Counted from the first letter of the stretch, positions 33,601-45,356 are shown. The stretch: DNA of 64,000 bases from Tetradesmus obliquus (GCA_030272155.1 CP126203.1:2418001-2482000); one strand, 5' to 3'. Numbers and translations: made by a program. Notes: generated by a model from the sequence alone, not told the origin.

Positions 33601-36600
33601 TGTGATTCATGACCACCGTGATTCTTGCCTCCTGCGGGCTGCCTGCAGGCTGCCAGAGTATCTTGCGCCCACCAATGGGGAGCTGCTGTCTGTGTTGCGC
33701 ATCTTCTTACCACAACAACTGCTTCTCACCAGTGCACTGTGTGTATATTTCTTGCAGGCCGCGAGCATGGTGCCTGAGTACCTCACGCCAACAAATGGCG
33801 GGCTGCTGTCGCCGGGGCAGCTGGTGGCGCTGGCGCGTGGCGTGCTGCAGCGCTATGGCGGGCCTGGCGTGGCCGAGCTGGTGCTTGAAATCACACCAGA
33901 CGTGATGGTGGGCAAGGTGAGGCGGCCGGCTATTGTTTCTGCCTGTTACTCCGCACTTGGCTTTGGTTGCTGCAGCGATATGGCGGGCCAGGGGTGGCTG
34001 AGCTAGTACTCAAAATAACGCTTGACGTGATGGTGGGCAAGGTGAGGCAGCTGTGTGTTTACCTTTGGAATGCTGAAACTGTCGTGAAGAGAACGCAGTT
34101 TCAGAGACGTTCTGCACGAGGTGGGAAGGTTCGGTGCACTGCAGGCAGTGAAGCTGCTCTCGCTGTGTTCACTTTTCCTACGCTGTTGTTTGGTCTGTCT
34201 GTCCCCTTGTAGTGTACTCTGACAAGTATGCTGCCACGTGCCTGTGCTGCCTGCCGCCCCTGCAGCTGCTGTCCCAAGTCATGGACAGCATACCCGACAC
34301 CTCATCAGTGCGGCTGGTCAACACTCTGCTCCGGGCCGCTTGCTTCATTTTGCTTTGCTGTTGCTTATGCTCTATGGTGCCTTCTGGGAATTGCTTGGCT
34401 TGTCTCGTGATGCATGCTGACCGCATCGTTTTGTTACGTGCTGCCTGCCGCCCCTGCAGCTGCTCTCCCAGGTCATGGGCAGCATACCCAACACTTCATC
34501 AGTGCGGCTGGTCAACGCATCAGTGCGGGGCGCAGATGCAGCCAGGCTCACTGCTGCGCTGCTGCAGTGCGGCAGCCTGCGCACACTGCAGTTGCATCAG
34601 GTGGGCTGCTGCCGACAGACTAACTGATGCCTGCTTGGTGTCAACTGTTCCTGCAGCTGTGCCTGGTGCTTGTGTTGAGTCGTGCTGTCGATCCTTGTTT
34701 GCTTTCTTGCTGGGGCAGCAGCTTGTGCATCTGCTGTTTAAGCTGCGGATTCAAGCTGTGACAGCAACCACACCCACCATCACACAGCACACCCTTACCA
34801 CCTCCACATCGGCGCCTGGCCGACACTTCGGGAGATGGATAGCGCGCCACACTCCGCATCTGCTCGTATGTCAACCCTGATTGCTGTTGCTGCTGCTGAC
34901 ATGCCTCTCTGCTGCTGCAGCTCATCATAGACGAGCGGGGTGCAGTGGCACTGATGCAGCTGCTTGACCACACGCCAACACTGCAGCAGCTGGACCTGTG
35001 CAGGTGAGCTGCGTTGACCAGCGGTCAAAGTAACGTGAACATTGACCAGCGGTCAAACATGTGTACAGCACACTCGCATGCAGCTGCTGGACCTCACGCT
35101 GACACTGCAACAGCTGGACCTGTGCAGGTGAGCCCCTCGACCAGCAATAATCGCATGGCATGCCAGCCTGGACATGAACACAAGCAAAGACTACAGCTGC
35201 ACAACAAGCACAGTTGATCCGCCACCTGTACACACAAGATTGATGATTACGCATGTCAGGCAGTCTTGAATCATCATGAATCCGCATGTCCCTCACGTGT
35301 AAACAGGTGCAAGCTGCGCCGCCGCGCACCCCAAGCCCTAGCTCAGGGCCTGCGGCTAAACCGCACGCTGCGCCAGCTAAACCTCGCCGGCTGCCAGGGC
35401 TTAGATGACGCCGGCGGCGCTGCGCTGACATCAGCGCTGGCGTGCAGCAAGGTGCTGTGCGGCATCAACCTGGCTTTTGTGAAGCTGGGGCCAGCAGCAG
35501 TGGACAGCCTGGTGCAGGTGCGGGGCTCTGCCTTTTCTAGTGTCTTTGTGGCTTTCTGTTGTTTGCTGCATTTCAATAGACGAGTTTTAGCATCACCTGC
35601 CCTGTTGCCAACCCCAGCAGCAGTGGACAGCCTGGTGCAGGTGCGGGCTTGGGCACAGGTAAAGCAGCAGCAGTGGCAGAGGCAGCGGCTTGGACTTGTT
35701 TATTATAAAGCTGGGGCCAGCAACAGTGGACAGCCTGGTGCAGGTGCGGGATGGATGCCAGTACAGCCTGCTATAGAACAGCTGAACCTCTGTGCAGCCC
35801 TTCTCCTACAGGGCTACCAGCATCACGCGCTACCTTGCCACCCACACTTTGTGCTGATGCACTGAGTTGCACCGAATGTAGATGTCCAGGCTGCTGTCTG
35901 GCTGTCTTTTCCGTGTGCTGCAGGCCCTCAACAGCAGCAGCAGCCTGCGTGTATTAGCAGTCTCCCAGGAGCACCTGCCAGTGGAAGGTTGCCGCAAGCT
36001 GCTGGCTGCAATCACTGCACTATGTATTCATTCTCTTACCGCTGTCCTTCACCACGTGCTTCCTGCAGGCCATCAAAAGCAGCAGCAGCCTGCGTGTCTT
36101 AGCAGTCTCCCAAGAGCACTTGCCATTGGAAGGTTGCCGCAAGCTGCTGGCTGCAATCTCTGCGCTGCAAAACCCTAAAGCCCCACCCAGCCTCTCGTGC
36201 AACCTCACACTGGGCACTTTCCCAGTAGAGGGGCTGGACAGGGTTCAGTGGCTGGCGGTTCAGGACCAGGAAGCGCTGATCATGGACGCCTGGCAGGGTT
36301 TAGCGGCAGGCATTGAGGGTTTAGAGGGGGAGCTGAACCCTCAGCCAGGGGGTTTAGGGTTTGGGGCAGGTGTTGATGCGGCTGGTGTGGCTGGGGCACT
36401 GCAGCTGCCGGGGGATGGTGGCAGTACATCAGAAAGGGGAGCAGGCCAAGCAGCAGATGAGACAGCTCCTTTGCTGGGTGCAGCAGCAGCAGGCAGCAGC
36501 AGCAGCAGGCGACCTCCGTCGCTGTTTGTGCCCCATGCACCGCCGACAGCCTTTGATGTAGCAAGCCCGCTGCCTGCAGCAGCAGCAGCAGGCACCGGCA

Positions 36601-37471
36601 GCAGCAACATGTCAGCAGCGTGGTTTGGCGTCGGCGGCAGCAGCAGCAGCAGCAGCGGCCTCGGAAGCACAGCTAGCAGCAGCCCCTGCAGCGGCGCTGG
36701 CACCAGTGCAGCAGCAGCAGCAGCAGGCTGCAGCAGCACTGCTGACCTGGCATGTCCGATGCTGGTGTTTGTGGTTACACAGGAAGATGTCGTGAACTGC
36801 ATGGTGAAGTCACCGCTGCTGTTCCCTGAACTGGACACCCTGGATCTCACCGGCTTGGGTATAGGGGACGAGGGCGCAGCAGGCATGGCTAGGGTTTTGG
36901 AGCAAAACCCTGCGGTGCGGCGCGTGGTTCTGACAGACAACAAGATAGGCGAGGAGGGCGGGGCATCGCTGGGCGCTGCGCTGACGCTCAACGACACTCT
37001 GCAGGTGAGCCGCCCTGACCAGCTGTGCTGTGTGGTTGACAAAGAGATTGTATTTTGCATGTAAGCGTGCAAGCGAATGCATGTAAGCGTGCCATGCTCG
37101 TGGAGGAGTAAGCAGCTGTGCTACCGCATGCGTTGTGAGGGCTACTGCAGCCAGATATTCGGCCAGGCAGTTGCTCGTGCATCGGCAGTGTTGATGCGCC
37201 TGTGCTCTAACCAGCATTACCGCATGTGTGCTGGGTGTTCATTGCTGCTGTTGACTTCCAAAGTGCTGGTGCTGCTCAGTCCTGCCTTTTGCTCCGTCCA
37301 TGCTGAACATGATGCATCAATCAACACTCGTCGCCGCTGCTGCTGCTGCTGCTACGGCTGCTGCTTCTGCTGTTACTGCCACAGGTGCTCGATCTGAGTG
37401 CCAATGAGCTGTCAGAGACAGGCGTGTGTGTCTCGGCAGAAGCCACAAAACGCGCATCAAGCTTGCTGAAC

Positions 37472-37503
<32 letters not shown>

Positions 37504-37592
37504 AGGTGCTCGACCTGAGTGCCAACGAGCTGTCAGAGACAGGCCTGTGTGTCTCGGCAGAAGCCACAAAACGCGCATCAAGCTTGCTGAAC

Positions 37593-37627
<35 letters not shown>

Positions 37628-38469
37628 AGGTGCTCGACCTGAGTGCCAACGAGCTGTCAGAGACCGGCGTGTGTGTGCTGGCAGAGGCCACAAAGCGTGC
37701 CGCGGGCCTGCGTCAGCTGCGTCTGCTGGGCAACAAGATTCCCTTTGGGCTGAGCACGCTGCGCAAGCTGATGGAGGTGCGGGATGTTGTTTTCTTTCTA
37801 GAACTGCGCTTCTAGAACTGTGTTTCTGATGTATGCTTGTTGCAGTTTTGGTGTGAGGGGATCCTGTGTGTATGGGCGCTGCTGATGCGCACCACTGCCA
37901 TGGGCGGCAGCAGGTGCTGCTGCGATGTGCTGTGCTACGTATCGGTGATGTACTGATGTCTGTGTGTCAGCGCCGGGCCTGCGTCAGCTGCGACTGCTGG
38001 GCAACAAGATTCCCTTTGGGCTGAGCACGCTGCGCAAGCTGATGGAGGTGCGGCGTGTGTGTCCAGCTGACCGGCTTTTGCTCGTTTGTAATTATGTATG
38101 TGCTCCTCTGTGCTCTCCTGCCGTGTCTTTCATATCTTCTTCTTCTATAATCTTTTGTGTGTGTTGCAGGCTGAGACAGCATCCCCGCACTGCCACCTGG
38201 TCCTCGTTGAGGAGCCACAGGAGGTGCTTGATGAGCTCAACAAAGCAGGCGAGACCATCCACGCGCTGCGAGCAGCAGAGTTCTTCAAGCGCCAGGAGCA
38301 GTACAGGGCAGCATGCCGGCAGCGGCTGGCAGCGCGGCAGCAGCGGCTGCTGCGGCTAGAAGAGCAGGCGGCAACAGCAAGAGCTGCAGAGGCTGCAGCA
38401 GCAGAAGCGGCAGGGGAAGATAGTGCTGGTGACGGCAGCAGCAGCCAGGAGCCAGACATCGAGGCTCCT

Positions 38470-38501
<32 letters not shown>

Positions 38502-38955
38502 GGACCCTAGCACCAGTGATGCCAGCAGCATAGCTGCATCAGCCGCCTCTGCAGCTGCAGACACCACTGCCGCTGCCGGCAGCAGCAGCAGTGCAGAGAT
38601 CCCAGTGCTTGCAGAGGTCCCTGCTGCTGCCGCTGCTGCTGCCGCTGCCGCTGCCGCTGCTGCTGCCGCTGCCGCTGCTGCTGCCGCTGGCAGCAGCAGC
38701 GCAGAGATCCCAGTGCCAGCTAGCCCTCTAGGCAGTGGCAGCGTGCGCAGCGCATCGTCCCTCACTGCTGACGAGGACACATGTGGCATCTGCTTCGACA
38801 ACTGCAACCATGTGGCTATCAAGTACTGCGGGCACCGGCTGTGCGTGGATTGCTACAGGAAGGTGTGGGAGCTGAGTGGCACAGGCTCCAGCTGTCCCTT
38901 CTGCAGGGCGAGACTGGAGGGGTACCTGTACCTGGACTGGCCCCTGGAGCCCTGA
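29047..38955 (+). CDS. Membrane protein with LRR region and C-terminal RING finger, 15 exons, 1,288 aa
   Basis: Exons: 29047-29094, 29147-29365, 29648-29752, 29913-30155, 30302-30545, 30811-30954, 31526-31665, 32448-32708, 33758-33916, 34460-34600, 34921-35003, 35307-35517, 36069-37004, 37630-37776, 38170-38955. They give 1,289 codons with every phase compatible. The N-terminus is acidic. Several hydrophobic helices follow (LLRLLIFYWAIVADALLM; LVFVAAVLAAPAVATAAVLL; GVLGLFVISIGFIAYVLIAA; LIFVAYCVVCYLVTALLFSL). A middle region contains ribonuclease-inhibitor-type LRRs: LQQLDLCRCKLRR, LRQLNLAGCQGLDDAG, LDTLDLTGLGIGDEGAAGMA, VVLTDNKIGEEGGASLG, VLDLSANELSETGVCVLAE. A C-terminal C3HC4 RING follows (CGICFDNC, YCGHRLCVDCY, CPFC). 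A membrane-anchored E3 ubiquitin ligase with LRR substrate recognition is a reasonable inference. Poly-Ala/Ser linkers come from GCA/CAG runs. Confidence 0.8.
29811..29866 (+). repeat. (CAG)n in intron 3 of the LRR-RING gene
   Basis: About 18 CAG triplets upstream of the exon-4 acceptor (29912), sense CAG here, unlike most introns in the window. Confidence 0.9.
30077..30119 (+). repeat. In-frame (GCA)n coding poly-Ala in exon 4
   Basis: The same CAG triplet run, but read as GCA it gives about 14 consecutive Ala residues in the LRR-RING protein. Confidence 0.85.
30557..30608 (+). repeat. (CAG)n just after the exon-5 donor
   Basis: About 17 triplets beginning ~11 bp after the donor at 30545/30546. 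Confidence 0.9.
31085..31470 (+). repeat. Four upstream partial copies of LRR-RING exon 7
   Basis: Starts at 31085 (decayed: AG AAC CTC GGG), 31180, 31296 and 31411, each after an AG acceptor. The clear ones encode ENFKFSRLVLQAWLQ or ENFKFGRLVLHAWLQ and then all switch to the same non-exonic tail 'cccgctagtcac'. The intact exon starts at 31526. Unit spacing is about 115 bp. Confidence 0.92.
31741..31800 (+). repeat. Downstream partial copy of LRR-RING exon 7
   Basis: Encodes GVILYRNVGSGGPAVVI, matching the 3' half of exon 7 (31526-31665). The donor has decayed. Confidence 0.9.
31982..32360 (+). repeat. Four upstream partial copies of LRR-RING exon 8
   Basis: Starts at about 31982, 32068, 32212 and 32332, each after 'cag'. 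The best encodes ALAAHLVNLWDKCLLFRSAA before breaking off. The intact exon begins at 32448 with the same residues. Confidence 0.92.
32780..33542 (+). repeat. Downstream partial copies of LRR-RING exon 8, exact 216-bp period
   Basis: Three near-identical copies of the exon's 3' half (NLSRVLRGAGGG...VVHISSAEDAPDNDSEL plus donor ctg/gtgagc). The phrase gtgagctg occurs at 32701 (intact), 32917, 33133 and 33349, i.e. 216 bp apart. A fourth, strongly decayed copy ends at about 33540 and also keeps a donor (ctg/gtgagc). 216 is a multiple of 3, but each copy lacks an acceptor. Confidence 0.93.
33648..33695 (+). repeat. Upstream partial copy of LRR-RING exon 9
   Basis: After 'ctgcag', reads PEYLAPTNGELLS. 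It matches the 5' part of exon 9 (33758: PEYLTPTNGGLLS). Confidence 0.85.
33972..34041 (+). repeat. Downstream partial copy of LRR-RING exon 9
   Basis: Encodes RYGGPGVAELVLKITLDVMV followed by donor aag/gtgagg, like the 3' part of exon 9. Confidence 0.92.
34266..34330 (+). repeat. Upstream partial copy of LRR-RING exon 10
   Basis: After 'ctgcag', encodes LLSQVMDSIPDTSSVRLVN. The intact exon starts 34460 with LLSQVMGSIPNTSSVRLVN. Confidence 0.92.
35082..35128 (+). repeat. Downstream partial copy of LRR-RING exon 11
   Basis: Encodes QLLDLTLTLQQLDLC and ends at donor 'tgcag/gtgagc', matching the 3' part of exon 34921-35003. Confidence 0.88.
35610..35745 (+). repeat. Two downstream partial copies of LRR-RING exon 12
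   Basis: At about 35614-35640 and 35702-35744, 'ccagcagcagtggacagcct' or a close variant, each ending ggtgcag/gtgcgg as in the intact exon end at 35517. Confidence 0.9.
35924..36025 (+). repeat. Upstream partial copy of LRR-RING exon 13
   Basis: After 'gtgctgcag', encodes ALNSSSSLRVLAVSQEHLPV and runs on through GCRKLLAAI before breaking off. The intact exon at 36069 begins AIKSSSSLRVLAVSQEHLPL. Confidence 0.92.
37385..37600 (+). repeat. Two upstream partial copies of LRR-RING exon 14
   Basis: Starts at 37385 and 37506 after cag. Both encode VLDLSANELSETG followed by VCVSAEATKR or LCVSAEATKR, then switch to a shared tail (gcatcaagcttgctgaaccc) and a CTG run. The intact exon is 37630-37776. 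Confidence 0.93.
37972..38048 (+). repeat. Downstream partial copy of LRR-RING exon 14
   Basis: Encodes GLRQLRLLGNKIPFGLSTLR and then KLME followed by donor gag/gtgcgg, as in the 3' half of exon 14. Confidence 0.93.
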
Positions 38956-41900
38956 GCTGTTTAAAGAGGACTGCTTTGTCCATGGACCAGCCGGTAGATG
39001 CAGAGCTGTGGTTGTGAGTTGCTGTTGTGCAGCCGTCCGCGACTGCTGCCATAGCCTGTCAGGTGTTGGGCATTGCAGTGCTGGGGGTTTGCTGATGTGG
39101 ATTGTGTCAGGCAGAGCGCTGCACTGCACGCTATGCAAGGGCTTGCAAGTATGCTTTCTCGAGCCCTGGTGGCAGTTGCACGCAATGCACTGCTTCCGTC
39201 TGCAGATCAGTCCGCTGCAATGCAGCGGTTGGAATGTTTGGGTGTTGCTGATTTGTGTTACCTACTTGACATGCATTGACTGCGCATGGCCTGTGACAGA
39301 TGTATAGAAGGATAGGCCTGCACCTGATCAGCTTCAACCACAGGTCTGCAGTCTGTACAAGTATGCCAGGACAAGCAAGGCAGCTGCTGCCACATCTGTG
39401 GGCTGGTATCATGGTCATCGCTAGCTCACATGAGTGTGTTGTGCTCGGCTGTGTGTGGGCTTTTTTGTACATCAGTTTGAGAATATGCAGCTGTGCAGGC
39501 ACAGATATGCTTGTGGGTGTGTTTTCCGTTTCTGGGCATGTGGAATTGTATCAGCAGCATTGTCTAGTTGCAGCACCGGTGGCATTGGTTCAAGTGCTAG
39601 CTCAAGCCGAGAGCTGAGACCGCTTGCATCCTGCAAGTTGTACATAGTATATGCAGTCCATTCATTGACAATTTCAACACAGGTACAGCAGGCGCTGCCT
39701 CGTTGCTGCAGCAGCGGCTGGAGGTGCTTGCTGCAGCTAGCAGTCTCATGTTGTCATAAATGCACTCAATTGCAGTGAAGCCAACAGCTGCTGCAGCAGC
39801 TTTGAACAGCTGCACAGCCAGCGGCTGTCAAAACAGCTCTGGTGGGGGGGGAGAGCTGTTTGCGACCAGTCTAGGCACATCTGCTGAGTCGTCTATGTTG
39901 ATTGGGGCGTCGGCTGCTGCATGCTGCTACCACGAGATGATGCAGCTGCAGCAGCTGATCAGCTGTTTACATGCACTGCACGAGTCGTGGTCTTTGTATG
40001 CAGATTTACCGGCTCAGCTGCTTGGCAAATTTGTCATGCTTTCTTACTGTAACCTGTCTGCTGAAACTTGCAGAGGTGAGCCACCGGAGCACTGTCACAC
40101 CAAGACATGCGGCTACGTTGCAGCAGCTGACTGTGCACTGCGGCAAGGTTGCCACAGCGACTGCCACAGTGCACAGTCAGCTGCTGCAACGTAGTTACAT
40201 GTCTTGGTGAGACGGCTTGAAGCTGTCTTGCTGTGCTGCAGCAGCTGCTGGCAGCTGATGACAAAGCTTCTAGCTCAGCATCAGCTCAGTAAGCTGTTGG
40301 TTAGCAAGAACTGCATAAGGGCTGCTAGCAGCGTGGTACAGCCCTGCTAGCAGCTATTAGTAACCCTTGCTGCTGGCAGCTGCGCTGCGCATGCTCAACA
40401 GTTACTCCTAGCGCTGTGAAGAATGCATGCACCGGTGGTTGGTGTTCCTCGTAGACGTCTTAAATATCAACAGAATTTGATTCAGGGCTTCCAATATGAT
40501 TTGCATGAAACCTGGGCAACTAGGGCTTGGCACATGCATGCAGCGCGTACCACCTGGCGATCGCTACCGGTACCAGCACTCGGGGTAACCTGGTGCCAGG
40601 CGCTGACTCGCTCAAGCAGTCATTGGAAAAGTAGGACGGCGGTGATCAAATACTACCTGCCGTTTCCCGCTTTGATGTGGCGTGAAACGGCCTACACGCA
40701 GCACAGCAAGGCCCAAACCAAAAAGCGACTCAATGCTACAGCCTCACGTGCTTGAAAATCTTTGGGACCAGACACCAGGAACCGTAGACGGATGGTGTTT
40801 ATGAGGCTCATATCAGTCTTTGAGACACCAATACCAGGCACGCAGCTCGTGGGGAGGGAGAACAGCACACAGTGACACACCGGTGACACCCACATACCGA
40901 GGCTAAGATGGTCCGTGATGCTGTCTGTAGTTGTTTTGCGACCAAACCTAATTCTGGTTTGCACGATCTGGAAGTTGGCGCAGTGCTGCTATCTGCTCGC
41001 TCGAACACCTGTGTGCTGCAGGACGCTGTCGTTCACATAGGTTGTTTGCAAATAGTTCAGAGCCATTACAGCCGGCAGACAAGTAGAGAGCAGCTCGGAG
41101 GAGGCATATACATTCCACAGCTCACCCATTGCCATGTGGGCCACCCAGCACCTACTGCTCGTCGCAAGCATACCAGGAGAAGAAGTCCTCGCATCCGATG
41201 CGTGGTTGCTGGGTCGCGGTCTTCGAAGGACCGCATGCAGGTGAGTTCGGGATTCGACTTTGCTTGGCGGAAAACAACTTGCCACTGAGTTCATGCGCGC
41301 ATGCATTTACCGCAAATATGCAATTTTGCCCTTCGGATTTGATGTATGGGTGCTATAGTTTGGGCATCGACCTTCCTGTCACAGGGGCCAGGACGGAGGC
41401 CTGTGCAGGTCCGGGTGTCGCCAAGAGCATGCACTATAAAGAGTACATGCGTATACGCCGTCCGTTGCGACTCTCATGATATATAATTGCAGCTTTGACT
41501 TGAAACACCTTCAATATGCCGTACTCAAGGCGAATGTGGCTCCCAGCAGGCCGGGCCTCGTTGCCACCGCAACTTGCTGGGCTTTTCGTGGGGCCAGTAG
41601 CAGCCCCACTGGACTCTTAGAATCGTGTCATATGTCTTGCTGATAAGTTGGTGTAAATCTAGCACGCCTCTACGCAGCAGCAGCTCGTTCAGATCTGGTG
41701 GGGAGCTCACCTTTCTGCTGTGATGGCTGCTGATGGAAACAGCAGCCACAGGCGCCAGCATACGAAGTACTCAGGCTCGCAAAGTGTTTTTTTGAGCAGC
41801 AGGTAAACAGAAATGCAAGCACCGGTATGAGCAGCAGCTGCGAGTCGTCAGCTCATGTGGTCGCTGCTGCTGCTACTGCTACTGCTGCATGGTCCGGGAT

Positions 41901-43979
41901 CATTGAGAATAGATCGAAACGCTCTGTTACCAGCTGATGCACAGCAGCATGCATCATCTCCAAAAACTCTCTAGCGTTATACCGAAAGCAGGAGAATCCT
42001 GCTTGATGCGTAGAGCACCTGACACCAGGCAGTGATCAGGCTTAGCCTGACACTGTCAGGCCTGCATCCTTATTCAGCAGGCTGTGCTACTACAGGTGTT
42101 TTACCCTCAATAAGCATAAGTTCTTATGATTTTATGATTCATGCATGTTAGCCTGCTTGTCTGCTGCCGTGCATGGATGGTACACTGTGCCGCATGCATA
42201 GGCTCATGCATGCATGCATGCTATTGTTCCTTGAACCATGCGCTGTGCTGTGCTGCTGCAGGCACGGGGTGACCTCTTTGGACTTACAGAACTGCAGTTT
42301 AACAGAAAAGGTCATCAGCCGTGCAGCTGAGAGGGTTCATGCAGCAGTGTTGCAGCATTCGCAGCATGCAATGGCAGGCAACCTACGCAGTTGCAGAGGA
42401 GGCAGGACTGGCGACAGCAGCATCTGTGAGCATCCAGGTTCCAGCAAACAGCCTGTAATGGAGCACTCAAGACTGGAACAGCAGCAGCAGCACTGCCGGC
42501 AGCTGCGCTGTTGTTTACAGCGGCAATGCTGCTGTGGAATGATGACACATGGAATTCTACAAGGTGAGCCAGGCTGTGGCTTGCAGCAGTAGCCTGACAG
42601 CAGTCAACATTCAGAAAGGTGGCTGTTGCAGCTGGGGTGTGTAGAGCGTGTTGTTCTGGCTGTTGTGCTGCCAATGTTGCGCAATGCTGATGTCCTGCAA
42701 TGGCTGCTGCGTCATGCCAGTTCCTTTGTCTGCTGCATGAAGGCTGGGAGTGCAGTGGTCGGCTGCGGTGGTCGTGTGTGTTGACATATGTGGTGACAGC
42801 ATGCTTGCTTGGGTTTCTGCCTGGGGAAACCAGCCTCCTATGCGTATTGAAGGCCAATTAGGCTTTCCAAATGCATGCACGTTGTCCGCATGACTATGAA
42901 GCATGTGCCTCGTGGTACGTGCTGTGGTGCATTCACCCCAGGCATACACCCAACACCCTTTGAAGGGGTTGTGCACAGACTGCATGGCGACCATTGTTGC
43001 AGCAGCTCATCCCGTATGCTTTGCTTGCAGCACCCAACACTCTCTCTGCAGCATTGTGCACACTGCACGAGCAGAAGTGCCATAGAACTACGCCTGCCTT
43101 GGGCCGATGGCAGTGCAGCTCTCTGTGTGTGATAGTCTCCGCAGGGTGTTGGCTGTGCAGCGGCGGCAGTAGTTGTGGTGTGCTTCAGCGTGGTGGTGCC
43201 TTCAGGTGTGTGATGTCCCATTGGGCAGTCACGGCAGTCAGGCACACATGCACACAGCAATGAGGCGCAGCCTGAGGGCCCAGGCTTGCAGCTGCAGTAA
43301 GCAGGGGTGTGTTGAATTGTAAGGTAACTGAGCTGTGCCTGGCCTAGTGCCAGCACTTGCACGCCTGCATCCAACTTCAACAGCTACCACTGTGCACACT
43401 GCTGCCTCTTGTTTCTGTTGTGACATATCTTGCTTCTTGCTATGGCTTGTTTGACACCTGCTGTGTGCTGCTGGCTGTGTACTTGTACTTGCAACCCGCA
43501 GGCAGGACCTGGCTGGCAGCAGTGACAGCAGCAGCAGGCGCGCTTGGGCAGTAGCATGGCTACTGAGGCAATGGAGCTGCTGGAACAGGCAAATGTCAGG
43601 GCTTTTATGGGCTCAGCAAGCTGACACATAAGGTATGGTACACAGTGAAGGTAGCAGAAGCAGGGGTGGCAGACACCCCTCCAGAGCACAAGACCTCTGC
43701 ATGCACAGCCCTCCAGGGCCCAAATATCATTATGATGTTTAAACTGTCCGCTGGTGTGCTTTTGAGCCAGGCAGCGGTGCCGGAGTTTGCATGTGCTCGC
43801 CACTGCTGTAACATTGTCTTGTTTTAGAGAGCAAGTTTCGAGTCTACACGCCTTGAATCGCATCATGTGCTTCCAAGCTGCACTTCAGCATGCATCACAG
43901 CTGGACTTGAGAGGATAGAGAAGCAGAAAGCTTTGCAGGACAGCTCTCACAGCCTGTTCAGTGCCTGACCCTCCACAGA
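38956..43979. other. Long inter-gene region of unit 1
   Basis: No confident gene. Parts are conserved with 53.0-57.8 kb, e.g. blocks at 39.30-39.60, 40.07-40.17, 40.55-41.30 and 42.20-42.60 kb. Exon-like pieces at 42.26-42.55 kb follow 'tgctgctgcag' but give no consistent frame in both copies. An inverted repeat lies at 40.10-40.21 kb. Confidence 0.5.
40099..40208. repeat. Near-perfect inverted repeat, 42-bp arms
   Basis: Left arm 40099-40140 and right arm 40167-40208 are reverse complements with about three mismatches; a 26-base loop lies between. Arm core: 'ctacgttgcagcagctgact'. A transcript would form a long hairpin. The second 14-kb unit has only the left arm (about 54,206-54,248), so the palindrome arose in unit 1 or its right arm was lost in unit 2. 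Confidence 0.9.
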
Positions 43980-45356
43980 ATGCCTGCCATGGTTGCTTGC
44001 CCGGTCTTATTCGTATTTTTGACGACGGCATCGTTGTCGGTTATCTCATGCGCAGGTAAGGCCTGTGCGTGCCTAGGGGTACCTATGCATTCTGAACGCA
44101 TGTGTCCATATACCTTTCGTCGAGCTTTAGCTGCTCAGCAGCGTTCTCCGAGGTGTTTTTTTGTGTGTCCTTTAGCTTTTACGGATGCCCTTTGCGGGCG
44201 TGGGTCGAGCGGGATGGCATCTCAGGTTTCCGCATGCACCAGCAACGCTATTACCCCGTTAATACTAATCAGCCTAGCATACTTTGATTGTTTTTGTGCC
44301 TGCAGGGAGGTGAACACCGCAGGGTGATGAACTCTCTCTGCTTTCTTGAATCACTCGCGTCAGAGCGGACGTCAGGCTGTTCAAGGCGTCCTGCAAGCAA
44401 GAAGGCGTCCTGCAAGCAAGAAAGGGTTTTATCATGTGATGTATATCATTGTTGATGTCTGGGCTGAGGCTGCCTTGCTGATGTTGTTGCTGCCTCTTTG
44501 TCTCGCAGGTCAAACGAGCCCTCAGGCCATCATGCCTCCGTTGCAGGAGGCGATTGCTACAGAAAGCCCTCTTCCCGACCTGTCAGTTGTCAACGCACCT
44601 GGCACAGCAGCAACAGCAGCAGCAACGCCAGCTCAGGCCAGCGGCATCAGCAGTGTTGTCACTCCGCCGGTCCGCATGTGTGCCTCCAGGAACACCTCCG
44701 ATGACAGCTCCTCCAGCTCCACCCCCAACAGCACCAGCCAGATCATCATCAAGGTGGCCGTTAGCGTCAGCAATGCTGTGGGGCGCCCGCTGGGCTTTGC
44801 AGCTGGCTGCCTTCCTGCAGGCACACAGCTGCAGAAGAGCAACATCACAATCGTCTTCGAATTCGTTCTGTGCAGCCTCTCCACCGACCCAAGCACCCTG
44901 TTTTCGCGCTACGTCAAAGCGACGCTGGTGTCGGCATTTGGAGCGGTGCTGCGCAGCCGCACTGGCGCCGACTGCATTGTGAGGAACAGCCCGCGCCTCG
45001 CCAAAACCACAGCCAGCCATATGTTTGGAAGCTGCGGCGTGGCACCCGCCATTGCCAACGGGACCCTGCCAAATGCCATCTGCATCGAGACCTCGTGCTA
45101 CACCGCAGACCCCACAAGCACCGAGCCGTCCCCACCCGACCTTAGCCCAAGCACCGATGTCGCCGCTGCCGCCGCCGCTGCCTCCCCAACTGCCAATGCT
45201 ACCGCTGCTGCCGGCTCCATCGGTGCCTGCAAGGGCGGCCGCCGCAAGAACGGCAAGGTTGCAGCAGACCCGCTTGAAAAGTTTGGCCTCAGCGACGTCC
45301 TTGTTGGTACCATGTGCTGCGCAGACGAGCCGGAAACCTCTGTAGCATCAACGTGA
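43980..45356 (+). CDS. Secreted Cys-rich, glycosylatable protein, copy 1 (307 aa)
   Basis: Exon 1 is 43980-44055, a signal peptide (ACPVLFVFLTTASLSVISCA). The intron has donor cag/gtaagg and acceptor tctcgcag. Exon 2 is 44509-45356 (TGA). After an Ala/Pro/Ser-rich spacer, a compact domain carries about nine cysteines and several N-x-S/T sites (RNTS, SNIT, ANGT, ANAT), then a basic GGRRKNGK stretch and a tail ending SVAST. Family not recognised; an extracellular matrix or cell-wall protein is a guess. The stop TGA overlaps a strong donor (aac/gtgagt), so a longer isoform continuing into 45413 or beyond is possible. The duplicate at 57.8-59.2 kb preserves the domain closely while the signal peptide and spacer diverge, which suggests selection on the domain. 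Confidence 0.75.

Noticed and set aside
35018-35060. Two copies of 'ttgaccagcggtcaa' considered as W-box-like regulatory palindromes
   Set aside because: They lie inside an intron between the intact exon 11 and its downstream partial copy; probably part of a local duplication.
40550-41480. Block conserved between the two 14-kb units, considered as a transposon
   Set aside because: No terminal repeats, target-site duplication or transposase/RT motifs seen; simplest as shared duplicated sequence.
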